A program made the translations under genes and the position numbers. A stretch of 5,844 bases of DNA from Gemmataceae bacterium (GTDB lineage: Bacteria; Planctomycetota; Planctomycetia; Gemmatales; Gemmataceae), in NCBI GenBank assembly GCA_947490035.1, contig CANLGS010000303.1:1-5844 (forward strand), read 5' to 3'. Below the pieces are notes generated by a model, which ran no database searches, was not told where the DNA came from, and saw only the letters and a program-made list of their open reading frames with translations. Positions 1 to 5,489 of the stretch are shown here, one piece after another. Each line of letters opens with the position of its first letter. The first letter of the stretch is position 1.

Positions 1-4
1 GAAT

Positions 5-33
5 GGTGGGACGGCGCCGAGCCTTGTCCCACC
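5..33 (-). terminator. Hairpin at the 3' end of gluQ, terminator-like
   Basis: The arms ggtgggac (5-12) and gtcccacc (26-33) are perfect 8-bp complements around a 13-nt loop. The right arm ends one base before the gluQ stop codon (34-36, TAG on the minus strand), so the hairpin would form in the gluQ transcript right after translation ends. No clear run of T follows on the minus strand within the window, so it is either a weak intrinsic terminator, a 3' protective hairpin, or one copy of a dispersed palindromic repeat. Confidence 0.5.
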
Positions 34-978
34 CTACGAAAGCCCAACCCGTTGAAGCGTCGTGGCGGTCAGCGCGAACGGCGTCCGCGGGATGCTCTCC
101 AGCCGGAAGCGCGGCAGCAGTTCGCGGGCCGCGACCGGTTCCGGGCGGTCGAGCCAGCCGCACGACCACGCCAGCAACCCCACCACCGCTTCCGCACTCA
201 CGCCCGCATCGCGCAGCGCCGCGAGCCGCGTCCCGCCGTGCCGCTTCGCCAGTCGGCGGCCGTCTTCGCCAATCACAAGGGGTATGTGCGCGAACCGCGG
301 CGCCGGAAGCCCAAGCGCGCGGTACAGGAGGAGTTGTCGCGGCGTGGACGGGATCAGGTCGTCACCGCGAACCACCTCGGTGACGCCCGCCGCACCGTCA
401 TCGACCACCACCGCGAGTTGATACGCCGGCCCGCCGTGGTTCTTCCACACGACGAAGTCGCCGCCCGTGTGCCTGATGTCGATGCGCTGCTCGCCGACGA
501 AGAGGTCGGTGAACGGCACGTCTTCGGTCACGCGGAACCGCCACGCGAACGACCGGCCTTCACTCCGCAGTCGCAGCGCGTCCGCGACGCACCGGTGCGC
601 ACACGTCCCCGGATACGTCACTTCTTCGCCCGCGTGCGGCGCGCTCGCGGCGGCGGCGATGTCGGCGCGCGTGCAGGTGCAGGGGTACACCAACTCGGCC
701 CGCTTCAGCACTTCCAGCGCGGCCTCGTGGTGCGCCAGGCGCGCGGTCTGAATGACCGGTTCGCCGTCCCAGTCGAGTCCGAGCCAGCGGAGGTCGGCGA
801 CCGCTTGTTCGGCCGAGCCGGGCTTGACGCGTGAGGCGTCGATGTCCTCGATGCGGAGCGCGATCGCGCCGCCGCGCGACCGCGCCGACAGCCATGCGAC
901 GAGGTACGTGCGGGCGTTCCCGACGTGCTGCGCCCCGGTCGGCGAAGGTGCCAGTCGGCCGCAGGTGGCGGTTGACAT
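34..978 (-). CDS. gluQ: Glutamyl-queuosine tRNA(Asp) synthetase (GluQRS)
   Basis: Cytoplasmic tRNA-modifying enzyme that activates glutamate with ATP and attaches it to the queuosine base at position 34 of tRNA(Asp). It is a paralogue of the catalytic half of GluRS without the anticodon-binding domain. The 314-residue length fits that family. Visible motifs are the class I HIGH-like box A-P-S-P-T-G-A-Q-H-V-G-N (10-21), the glutamate-site R-I-E-D-I-D (42-47), and a zinc-site pattern C100-x-C102 ... Y122-x3-C126 typical of GluQRS. Also seen are V-V-R-G-D-D-L (202-208) and a KMSKS-like R-L-A-K-R-H-G (242-248). The frame stays open upstream to 1068, but the ATG at 978 is chosen because the HIGH box begins about ten residues after it, as in the family, and the upstream residues look like non-coding translation. 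No good Shine-Dalgarno precedes it. The gene is divergent from the secreted-protein gene. The function is well supported; the start is fairly sure. Confidence 0.93.
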   Translation of the reverse strand: MSTATCGRLAPSPTGAQHVGNARTYLVAWLSARSRGGAIALRIEDIDASRVKPGSAEQAVADLRWLGLDWDGEPVIQTARLAHHEAALEVLKRAELVYPCTCTRADIAAAASAPHAGEEVTYPGTCAHRCVADALRLRSEGRSFAWRFRVTEDVPFTDLFVGEQRIDIRHTGGDFVVWKNHGGPAYQLAVVVDDGAAGVTEVVRGDDLIPSTPRQLLLYRALGLPAPRFAHIPLVIGEDGRRLAKRHGGTRLAALRDAGVSAEAVVGLLAWSCGWLDRPEPVAARELLPRFRLESIPRTPFALTATTLQRVGLS

Positions 979-984
979 GCGCTC

Positions 985-990
985 ATAATA
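985..990 (-). promoter_or_regulatory. Possible -10 element of gluQ (leaderless)
   Basis: On the minus strand the sequence reads TATTAT, only 6 nt before the chosen gluQ ATG, in otherwise very GC-rich DNA. A -10 box here would start transcription at or next to the start codon, giving a leaderless mRNA. This would agree with the lack of a Shine-Dalgarno. I see no convincing -35 hexamer, so this is tentative. Confidence 0.25.
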
Positions 991-1017
991 TCGCGCGCGC
1001 CGTTGGGGTTGTGCGTT

Positions 1018-1045
1018 CGGGCGGGTGACGGCATCATCCCGCCCG
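1018..1045. other. GC-rich hairpin between divergent genes
   Basis: The arms cgggcggg (1018-1025) and cccgcccg (1038-1045) are perfect complements with a 12-nt loop. Within the loop, tga and tca can pair further if one base bulges out. It ends about 21 nt upstream of the Shine-Dalgarno of the secreted-protein gene, so it would lie in that gene's 5' leader if transcription starts before it. It could also be a cruciform or a binding site for a dimeric regulator in the divergent promoter region. The role is unknown. Confidence 0.35.
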
Positions 1046-1066
1046 GTTCGCCCCACTTCCCCGGAC

Positions 1067-1072
1067 AAGGAG
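1067..1072 (+). promoter_or_regulatory. Ribosome binding site of the 795-aa secreted protein
   Basis: AAGGAG lies 7 nt before the ATG at 1080. It is a strong Shine-Dalgarno and fixes this start over other in-frame choices. Confidence 0.8.
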
Positions 1073-1079
1073 CGCGTGC

Positions 1080-3467
1080 ATGTCAGGTCGGACGGTCCCG
1101 CGATTGTTGCTGGTCGCGCTGCTCACCGCGGCCTTCGCCGCCCCCGCTGTGGCACAGATCCACGCGGAGGAAGAAATCTTCCGCCCGGAAGGTCTTCCCA
1201 TTCCGCTCCCCGAAGCGCCGATGCCGCGGGCGAAGGCGAACCGGCCCGATCTTCGCTTCTACTCGCAGTTCGACATCACCGGACTGGGCTTCAAAGTCCC
1301 GCTGAACTCGGAACCGCCGGTTCCGCCGATGCCGACCCCGGTGCCGCCGGAACTGCCGGTGCCGCCGATGACCCCGCCGACGCCGCCCGTGTTCGCGGAA
1401 GCCGCGCCAGACTTCCGGTTCCCCGTGCCGCAACTGGGGCCGATCGGGCTGGCGCTGGATATTGACTTCCCGCTCCAGCAGTGCCCGAACGACAAGCGCC
1501 AGGTGTTCAACTTCAGCGTCGGCGTGTTCGGGTCCAAGCAGGCGCAAGACAGCGGGTCGTCCTGCGGCTTTGGCTCGTACTGCGCGCCGCAAATTCCGCG
1601 ACTCGTCGCGCCGGCTCAGGCGCAGCCAGGTCCGCTAATGATCGCCCCAGGCTTCGACCTGCTGCCCGCTCCGCCGGTTCAAGTGCAGCACGAGACCGTC
1701 GTGAAGGTGATCGACTTCGAGTGTGTGAAGGCGTGCCCGGCGAACCCGCTGCTGGGGACGTGGTATCGCGAAATGCCGTACAAGGTTCTCTCCGCGACGT
1801 TCACCCACGACGAACTGAAGCTGTGCATGACGTACAGCGGCGACGGCATGAGTGAGGTCGTCACCATTACCGCGCACTACACGCTCACGAAGGACGGGCT
1901 GGTGTACGGGGCCATCACCGGCGCCGACGCGGACGTGAAGCACGACCTGAAGCCCGGCGAATCGACGCTGGGCGTGGATGGGGCCAGGATCACGCTGGCG
2001 GCAGCGCTACAGAAGATGGTGGACGTGCCGTTCTCGTTCCGCGCCAAACACACGTCCGTCGGCGTGATGTTCAGTCAGGTGAAATTCGGCCTGCTGTTGA
2101 AGGACGAGATCGAAACGGAGATCTTCGGCATGGACCTCGGCGGGATGTTCAAGCCCGCGAAGGACGGCCGCGTGCCGACCCCGGTCGCGGTGAAGACGGG
2201 CCGGGCCGACAAACTCGCGCCGGCGACCCCGGATTGCCCGCCGCGCGTCGGGATCGACTTCAGCGTCCCGCCCGTACTGACCGAAGGCCCCAACGGTTTC
2301 ACGGGTCCAATATGGCGCTGCCCCGCCGACTCCACCGCCCCGCCCACGATGTGCCCGCCGCGGGCGCCGGACAGCGCCGTCGCGCCGCCGTGCCAACTGC
2401 CGATGCCGCAGCCGGTGAAGCCGGTCGGGTGCGGCATTCCGAACGACGGGACCAAGCAACTCGCGACCGAAGCGTTCGGCCAACTCCTTCAGCAAGGCGG
2501 CGTGCTACCGCCCTTGCCTGCGCCGCCGGTCGCGTCTGTGGGGCCAGTGAAGGGCGTCGCGGAGAGCCGGTGGTGCCGCGACGTGGCCGGCAAGCAGTGC
2601 GTGCTGAAGCTCGCGCCGGACCACTTCACGCTCACCGTGATCGAGTCGCACGACGAGAACGGCAAGGTCTCGACGGCGAGCCTCATCATCACCGCCGACT
2701 ACCACACGACCCGCGACGGCCTGACCGCCGTGGGGCTGATTACGAGCGTCGATGTGCGCTTTGAAGGCGAGTTCCCGCCGGAGGACTCGAAGCCGTTCTT
2801 CGAGATGCTCGGCGAACTCCAGAAGGCGCTCGAAGACAAGCCGTTCGCGATGTCGCTCCGCTCTTACGACGACGCGCTGGTGATCGGCAACGTGCGGATG
2901 CCGTCGGTGTCGGACCGGATGGAGGTGCAACCGGCCGGGTACCTGGCCGGCCGGTACGCGCCCGCCGGCGACAAGCTGCCGAAGCCGAAGGTGCTCAAGA
3001 TCAGCGAGCCGAAGGCGGTGCCGCCCGCGCCGAGCATTTACAGTGGGCCGGCGACGGGAACGCAAGGACTGGCGTACCCGCTGCCCTACCTCCCGCCGTC
3101 CGCGCCGAGCAGCGAGATGCTTCCGCCGCAGGCGCTGCCGTCGCCGCGCGCCATCGTACCGTCGAGCGGGTCGTGGACACCCCCCGTGCCGTCGATGACC
3201 GAACCGACCCCGCCGCCGGTGCCGCGGATGCCGCAACCGACCCCGCCGGGCGCGTCGGCGAATGAAGAACCGACGAAGCCCGCGACGAGTAAGGTGCTGA
3301 TTCCGGGCTTGCTGTACGCGAACTTAAGCGACCCGAACATTCGGGTGAAACAACTGCTCTACGAATCGAAGGACTTGCGCCAGATTCAGAACGAGTGGCG
3401 GCCCTTCTGGTTCAAGGACCGGCCTGGCCACCTCACGCCGGAGCGCATCCACGGCGGCATCTACTAG
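1080..3467 (+). CDS. Secreted proline-rich protein with duplicated beta domain, unknown function
   Basis: I do not recognise a named family. The 795 residues begin with a clear Sec signal peptide: basic start, hydrophobic core L9-A21, and likely cleavage after A-V-A (23-25). The mature protein should therefore be outside the cytoplasm. A proline-rich stretch (79-105) follows. Two related domains come next, at about 223-340 and 495-612. They share I-T-A-(H/D)-Y-x3-(K/R)-D-G-L, then G-x-I-T near 279 and 552, and a L-Q-K ... P-F segment near 310 and 580. The first opens with G-T-W-Y-R-E (226-231), which resembles a lipocalin opening but is not proof of that fold. They are joined by a Pro/Cys-rich linker, and a second proline-rich stretch (about 697-725) follows. 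The end (756-795) carries W-R-P-F-W (773-777) and H-L-T-P-E-R-I-H-G-G-I (784-794), a tail I recall from planctomycete proteins. There are 13 cysteines. Strong Shine-Dalgarno; apparently monocistronic, followed by palindromic repeats. Confidence 0.85.
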   Translation: MSGRTVPRLLLVALLTAAFAAPAVAQIHAEEEIFRPEGLPIPLPEAPMPRAKANRPDLRFYSQFDITGLGFKVPLNSEPPVPPMPTPVPPELPVPPMTPPTPPVFAEAAPDFRFPVPQLGPIGLALDIDFPLQQCPNDKRQVFNFSVGVFGSKQAQDSGSSCGFGSYCAPQIPRLVAPAQAQPGPLMIAPGFDLLPAPPVQVQHETVVKVIDFECVKACPANPLLGTWYREMPYKVLSATFTHDELKLCMTYSGDGMSEVVTITAHYTLTKDGLVYGAITGADADVKHDLKPGESTLGVDGARITLAAALQKMVDVPFSFRAKHTSVGVMFSQVKFGLLLKDEIETEIFGMDLGGMFKPAKDGRVPTPVAVKTGRADKLAPATPDCPPRVGIDFSVPPVLTEGPNGFTGPIWRCPADSTAPPTMCPPRAPDSAVAPPCQLPMPQPVKPVGCGIPNDGTKQLATEAFGQLLQQGGVLPPLPAPPVASVGPVKGVAESRWCRDVAGKQCVLKLAPDHFTLTVIESHDENGKVSTASLIITADYHTTRDGLTAVGLITSVDVRFEGEFPPEDSKPFFEMLGELQKALEDKPFAMSLRSYDDALVIGNVRMPSVSDRMEVQPAGYLAGRYAPAGDKLPKPKVLKISEPKAVPPAPSIYSGPATGTQGLAYPLPYLPPSAPSSEMLPPQALPSPRAIVPSSGSWTPPVPSMTEPTPPPVPRMPQPTPPGASANEEPTKPATSKVLIPGLLYANLSDPNIRVKQLLYESKDLRQIQNEWRPFWFKDRPGHLTPERIHGGIY

Positions 3468-3469
3468 TC

Positions 3470-3500
3470 GTGAGTGTAGTCCTCACGCTCCGCGTGAGGG
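3470..3500 (+). repeat. REP-like palindromic repeat, copy 1
   Basis: A gtgagtgtagt lead is followed by the perfect hairpin cctcacgctccgcgtgagg (8-bp stem cctcacgc/gcgtgagg, loop tcc, 3481-3499). It starts two bases after the stop codon of the secreted-protein gene. Bases 3472-3500 recur exactly as copy 2, and 3470-3499 recur exactly in inverted orientation as copy 3. The hairpin could also act as a transcript end, but the defined lead sequence and the multiple copies point to a dispersed repeat family. Confidence 0.85.
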
Positions 3501-3505
3501 GCAAC

Positions 3506-3534
3506 GAGTGTAGTCCTCACGCTCCGCGTGAGGG
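3506..3534 (+). repeat. REP-like palindromic repeat, copy 2 (direct)
   Basis: All 29 bases are identical to 3472-3500. The start-to-start spacing is 34 nt, with only 5 nt between the copies. The hairpin is at 3515-3533. Confidence 0.85.
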
Positions 3535-3576
3535 TGGGATCGCGCCGGTGTTCTGCGAGAGTCGCCCCGAATCGCA

Positions 3577-3606
3577 CCTCACGCGGAGCGTGAGGACTAC
3601 ACTCAC
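3577..3606 (-). repeat. REP-like palindromic repeat, copy 3 (inverted)
   Basis: The reverse complement is identical to 3470-3499 over 30 bases. Together with copies 1 and 2 it makes a head-to-head arrangement like a bacterial REP/BIME cluster, separated by about 42 bp (3535-3576) in which I see no feature. Confidence 0.85.
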
Positions 3607-3607
3607 C

Positions 3608-3633
3608 CACGCGACGCATTCATGTGTCGCGTG
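3608..3633. other. Strong hairpin next to the REP-like cluster
   Basis: Stem cacgcgacgca pairs with tgtgtcgcgtg (11 bp, one G-U) around the four-base loop ttca. Its sequence is unrelated to the neighbouring repeats. No T-run follows on the plus strand. It lies between the repeat cluster and the candidate promoter of the DUF2934-cbiQ-cbiO operon, so it may insulate the two transcription units, act as a cruciform, or be a second repeat family. Confidence 0.6.
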
Positions 3634-3650
3634 AAGGTTGCGCGAGCGTG

Positions 3651-3680
3651 TTGCCATTCCGCCGGGTTCGCACGCATATT
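3651..3680 (+). promoter_or_regulatory. Candidate sigma70-like promoter of the DUF2934-cbiQ-cbiO operon
   Basis: TTGCCA (3651-3656) matches the -35 consensus at five of six positions. CATATT (3675-3680) matches the -10 at four of six. The spacer is 18 nt. The start would fall near 3687, leaving a leader of about 25 nt before the ATG at 3713. That leader is too short to hold a cobalamin riboswitch. Confidence 0.45.
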
Positions 3681-3701
3681 AACATGACGTGCGCCCACCA
3701 T

Positions 3702-3707
3702 GGAGGA
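3702..3707 (+). promoter_or_regulatory. Ribosome binding site of the DUF2934 gene
   Basis: GGAGGA lies 5 nt before the ATG at 3713. It decides that start over the in-frame ATG at 3689, which has no such site. Confidence 0.75.
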
Positions 3708-3712
3708 ACAAC

Positions 3713-3940
3713 ATGCTGCGCTGGTTCACACGGCGGCTCGCGAAGAACGGTTCGCCCGCGACTTCCACACTCGCGGAGGTCGAGATTCCGCACGACAAGA
3801 TCGCGGCGCGGGCCGCGGAAATCTGGGACCGCACGGGCCGGCCGCACGGTCAGGACGCGCAGAATTGGGCCGAAGCCGAAGCCGAACTGCGCGCCGAGTT
3901 CGCCACCGACCGCGAACCGCTGCCGCGTAAGTCGCGATGA
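3713..3940 (+). CDS. DUF2934 family small protein
   Basis: A 75-residue, probably cytoplasmic protein. Residues 27-62 match my recollection of DUF2934: a helix I-A-A-R-A-A-E-I-W (30-38), the turn G-R-P-H-G-Q-D (42-48), then W52 and A-E-x-E-L (55-59). The N-terminus is basic (M-L-R-W-F-T-R-R-L) and could form an amphipathic helix or touch a membrane, but there is no signal peptide or transmembrane segment. The biochemical role of the family is unknown to me. The stop overlaps the cbiQ start by 4 nt (ATGA, 3937-3940), so translation of cbiQ is probably coupled to it. It sits where small accessory genes such as cbiN often precede cbiQ, but it has none of the membrane helices of CbiN. Real gene: strong Shine-Dalgarno, family match, operon overlap. 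Confidence 0.8.
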   Translation: MLRWFTRRLAKNGSPATSTLAEVEIPHDKIAARAAEIWDRTGRPHGQDAQNWAEAEAELRAEFATDREPLPRKSR

Positions 3941-4689
3941 CACTCGCGTTCCGACATCGACCCGTACCCGACTCGCCGCTGTCGCGGTGGGATAGCCGCT
4001 GGAAGCTCGCGGCCGTGCTGCTCGCCGTCGGCGGGATCGCGGCCCTCGATCACCTCGCGCCCGCCGCCGTCGCGCTCGCGCTCGGGCTGTCCCTTCTAGT
4101 CGTAGCGCGACTACCGGGCGCGTGGGTGCGCTCGCGGCTGTTCCTCTTTGCGCTCGCGGCACTCCCGTTCCTGCTCGTGCTGCCCTTCACCCTCGACGGC
4201 GCCGGCTGGGACATCGGCCCCGTGCGAATCTCCGAACGCGGGCTGATCGCGGGGTGCGCGGTGTTCTGTCGCGGCCTCGCGGTCGGGTGCTTCGCGCTAC
4301 TGCTGGTCGGAACCGCACCGCTTCACCACACGCTCGCGGCGGCACACAAACTAAAGGTGCCGGGGTTGCTCGTGCAACTCACGCTGCTCGCCTACCGCTA
4401 CGCGTTTCTGCTCGCGGACGAAATGCGCCGGCTGCGCGTCGCGATGCGCACGCGCGGGTTCCGAGTCCGCGCCACGCGCCACGGCTACCGCGCGCTCGGC
4501 CACGCGACCGGCGCGCTGCTGGTGCGCGGCGCCGAGCGCGCCGACAACGTCGCCGCCGCGATGCGCTGCCGCGGGTTCGACGGGAAGTTCCACACGCTCG
4601 CCGCGTTCCGCACGCGCCCCGCCGATATCATCTCCTTCATTGCCCTCGCCCTTGCCGCCGCCGCGCTCGTGCTCTGGGACCGGTCATAA
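3937..4689 (+). CDS. cbiQ: ECF-type cobalt/nickel transporter, transmembrane T component CbiQ
   Basis: Integral inner-membrane protein of 250 residues. It links the S component to the ATPases of an energy-coupling-factor importer for Co2+ or Ni2+. The typical opening S-P-L-S-R-W-D-S-R-W-K-L (13-24) is present. Hydrophobic segments are visible at about 24-58 (two helices), 67-87, 102-124, 143-160 and 229-247. The two cytoplasmic coupling-helix motifs that dock onto the ATPases are A-M-R-T-R-G (169-174) and A-M-R-C-R-G (208-213), matching the diagnostic A-x-R-x-R-G pair. The start overlaps the DUF2934 stop by 4 nt, and cbiO follows after a short repeat-bearing gap. Family membership is strong. 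The metal (cobalt versus nickel) cannot be read from the T component, and other ECF T components (EcfT) share the same motifs; the cbi name rests on overall resemblance. Confidence 0.88.
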   Translation: MTLAFRHRPVPDSPLSRWDSRWKLAAVLLAVGGIAALDHLAPAAVALALGLSLLVVARLPGAWVRSRLFLFALAALPFLLVLPFTLDGAGWDIGPVRISERGLIAGCAVFCRGLAVGCFALLLVGTAPLHHTLAAAHKLKVPGLLVQLTLLAYRYAFLLADEMRRLRVAMRTRGFRVRATRHGYRALGHATGALLVRGAERADNVAAAMRCRGFDGKFHTLAAFRTRPADIISFIALALAAAALVLWDRS

Positions 4690-4781
4690 TTCGGAATGCG
4701 GAATTCGGAATGCGGAATGAAGACACGGAACAAGCTGTCGGTTCGGGATTCCGCACTCCGCATTCCGTACTCCGCATTTCT
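4688..4781. repeat. Inverted array of 7-bp repeats between cbiQ and cbiO
   Basis: The left arm (4692-4719) is four heptads: cggaatg, cggaatt, cggaatg, cggaatg. The right arm (4747-4774) is four heptads of the inverse type: gattccg, cactccg, cattccg, tactccg. They face each other across a 27-nt spacer, with 23 of 28 positions complementary. Within the left arm, aattcggaatgcgg occurs twice in tandem (4688-4701 and 4702-4715). The array begins in the cbiQ stop codon and runs into the cbiO reading frame. It can fold in mRNA so that the cbiO ATG at 4710 lies in the stem. I recall similar cggaatg/cattccg strings between planctomycete genes, so it is probably a dispersed element. Confidence 0.75.
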
Positions 4782-5489
4782 TCGTTGAGCCACCGCTACG
4801 CGGACGGCCGCGTCGCGCTCGACGACATTTCGTTCGCGGTGGAACCGGGCGAGTGCGTCGCCATCGTCGGCCCGAACGGGGCCGGCAAGACGACGCTGTT
4901 CCTGCGGCTCTGCGGCGTCCTCGCGGGCAAGCCCGGTCAGGCGACGCTCGGCGGCCTCGACCCCGCCGTTCCCGAACACCGGCGGAAGCTGCCCGAAGTG
5001 GTGGGCGTGGTGTTCCAGAACCCGGACGACCAGCTCTTCAGCCCCACGGTCGCGGAGGATGTCGCGTTCGGACCGCTCAACATGGGCGCGACGCCCGCCG
5101 ATGCGAAGGCGCGCGTCACGGAGGCGCTTCAAGCGGTGGGAATGCCGGACGCGGGCGAGCGCGTGCCGTTCCAGTTGTCCGGCGGCGAGAAGCGCCGCGC
5201 CGCGCTCGCGGGCGTCCTCGCGATGCGCCCGTCGGTGCTGCTGCTGGACGAGCCGAGCATGTTCCTCGACCCTCGCGGAAGGCGCGAACTCATCGCCGTG
5301 ATTCGCGCCCTGCCCGGCACGAAACTCATCGCGACGCACGATCTCGACCTGGTGCTGGACACCTGCCCGCGTGTGCTGGTACTCGACGCGGGCCGACTCG
5401 CCGCCGACGGCCCCGCCGAGAAGTTGCTCGCCGACGTGGACCTGATGGAGAAGCACGGGCTGGAAGTGCCTTTTCGACTTCGGAAATGA
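4710..5489 (+). CDS. cbiO: ECF-type cobalt/nickel transporter ATPase CbiO
   Basis: Cytoplasmic ABC ATPase (259 aa from this start) that powers the ECF importer by docking on CbiQ. Motifs in order: Walker A G-P-N-G-A-G-K-T-T (54-62); Q-loop F-Q-N-P-D-D-Q-L-F (102-110), the form usual in CbiO/EcfA; signature L-S-G-G-E (156-160); Walker B V-L-L-L-D-E-P (176-182); D-loop M-F-L-D-P (184-188); H-loop A-T-H-D (208-211). All catalytic residues are intact. The start is the uncertain part. Only the ATG at 4710 is suitably placed; a TTG at 4785 would remove beta strand 1, and no Shine-Dalgarno is visible. Residues 1 to about 24 are encoded by the heptad repeat array, and its right end reads in frame as L-R-I-S-S-L-S-H-R-Y, a good first strand for the family. 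Translation may depend on coupling from cbiQ, whose stop is 20 nt upstream. Confidence 0.9.
   Translation: MRNEDTEQAVGSGFRTPHSVLRISSLSHRYADGRVALDDISFAVEPGECVAIVGPNGAGKTTLFLRLCGVLAGKPGQATLGGLDPAVPEHRRKLPEVVGVVFQNPDDQLFSPTVAEDVAFGPLNMGATPADAKARVTEALQAVGMPDAGERVPFQLSGGEKRRAALAGVLAMRPSVLLLDEPSMFLDPRGRRELIAVIRALPGTKLIATHDLDLVLDTCPRVLVLDAGRLAADGPAEKLLADVDLMEKHGLEVPFRLRK

Noticed and set aside
52..834. Long plus-strand open frame opposite gluQ (260 residues)
   Set aside because: It is fully antisense to a well-supported gluQ, is arginine-rich with no recognisable motif, and is expected from GC-rich third positions.
979..1068. Upstream start of gluQ at 1068 (344 residues)
   Set aside because: It would add about 30 unconserved-looking residues before the HIGH box and extend to within 12 bp of the divergent gene's start codon, over its Shine-Dalgarno region.
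3431..3448. Resemblance of the end of the secreted-protein gene (cctcacgccggagcgc) to the neighbouring REP-like unit
   Set aside because: Only a partial match, and the codons encode the conserved-looking H-L-T-P-E-R tail, so it is probably coincidence.
3470..3606. Possible CRISPR array from the repeated 29-mers
   Set aside because: The direct copies are only 5 nt apart, the third is inverted, there are no regular spacers and no cas gene is visible.
3395..3634. Small open frame across the repeat cluster (79 residues)
   Set aside because: It is made of the end of the secreted-protein gene in another frame plus translated palindromes; no ribosome binding site or family match.
3634..3712. Cobalamin riboswitch upstream of the cbi genes
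   Set aside because: Only about 80 nt are available between the hairpin and the start codon, and I see no B12-box-like sequence.
3689..3712. ATG at 3689 as start of the DUF2934 gene
   Set aside because: No Shine-Dalgarno before it, whereas GGAGGA is ideally placed for the ATG at 3713; the extra eight residues look non-coding.
4122..4709. In-frame upstream extension of cbiO giving a 455-residue protein
   Set aside because: The first part is the shifted frame of cbiQ and reads as arginine/alanine-rich sequence; the ATPase begins only after the cbiQ stop.
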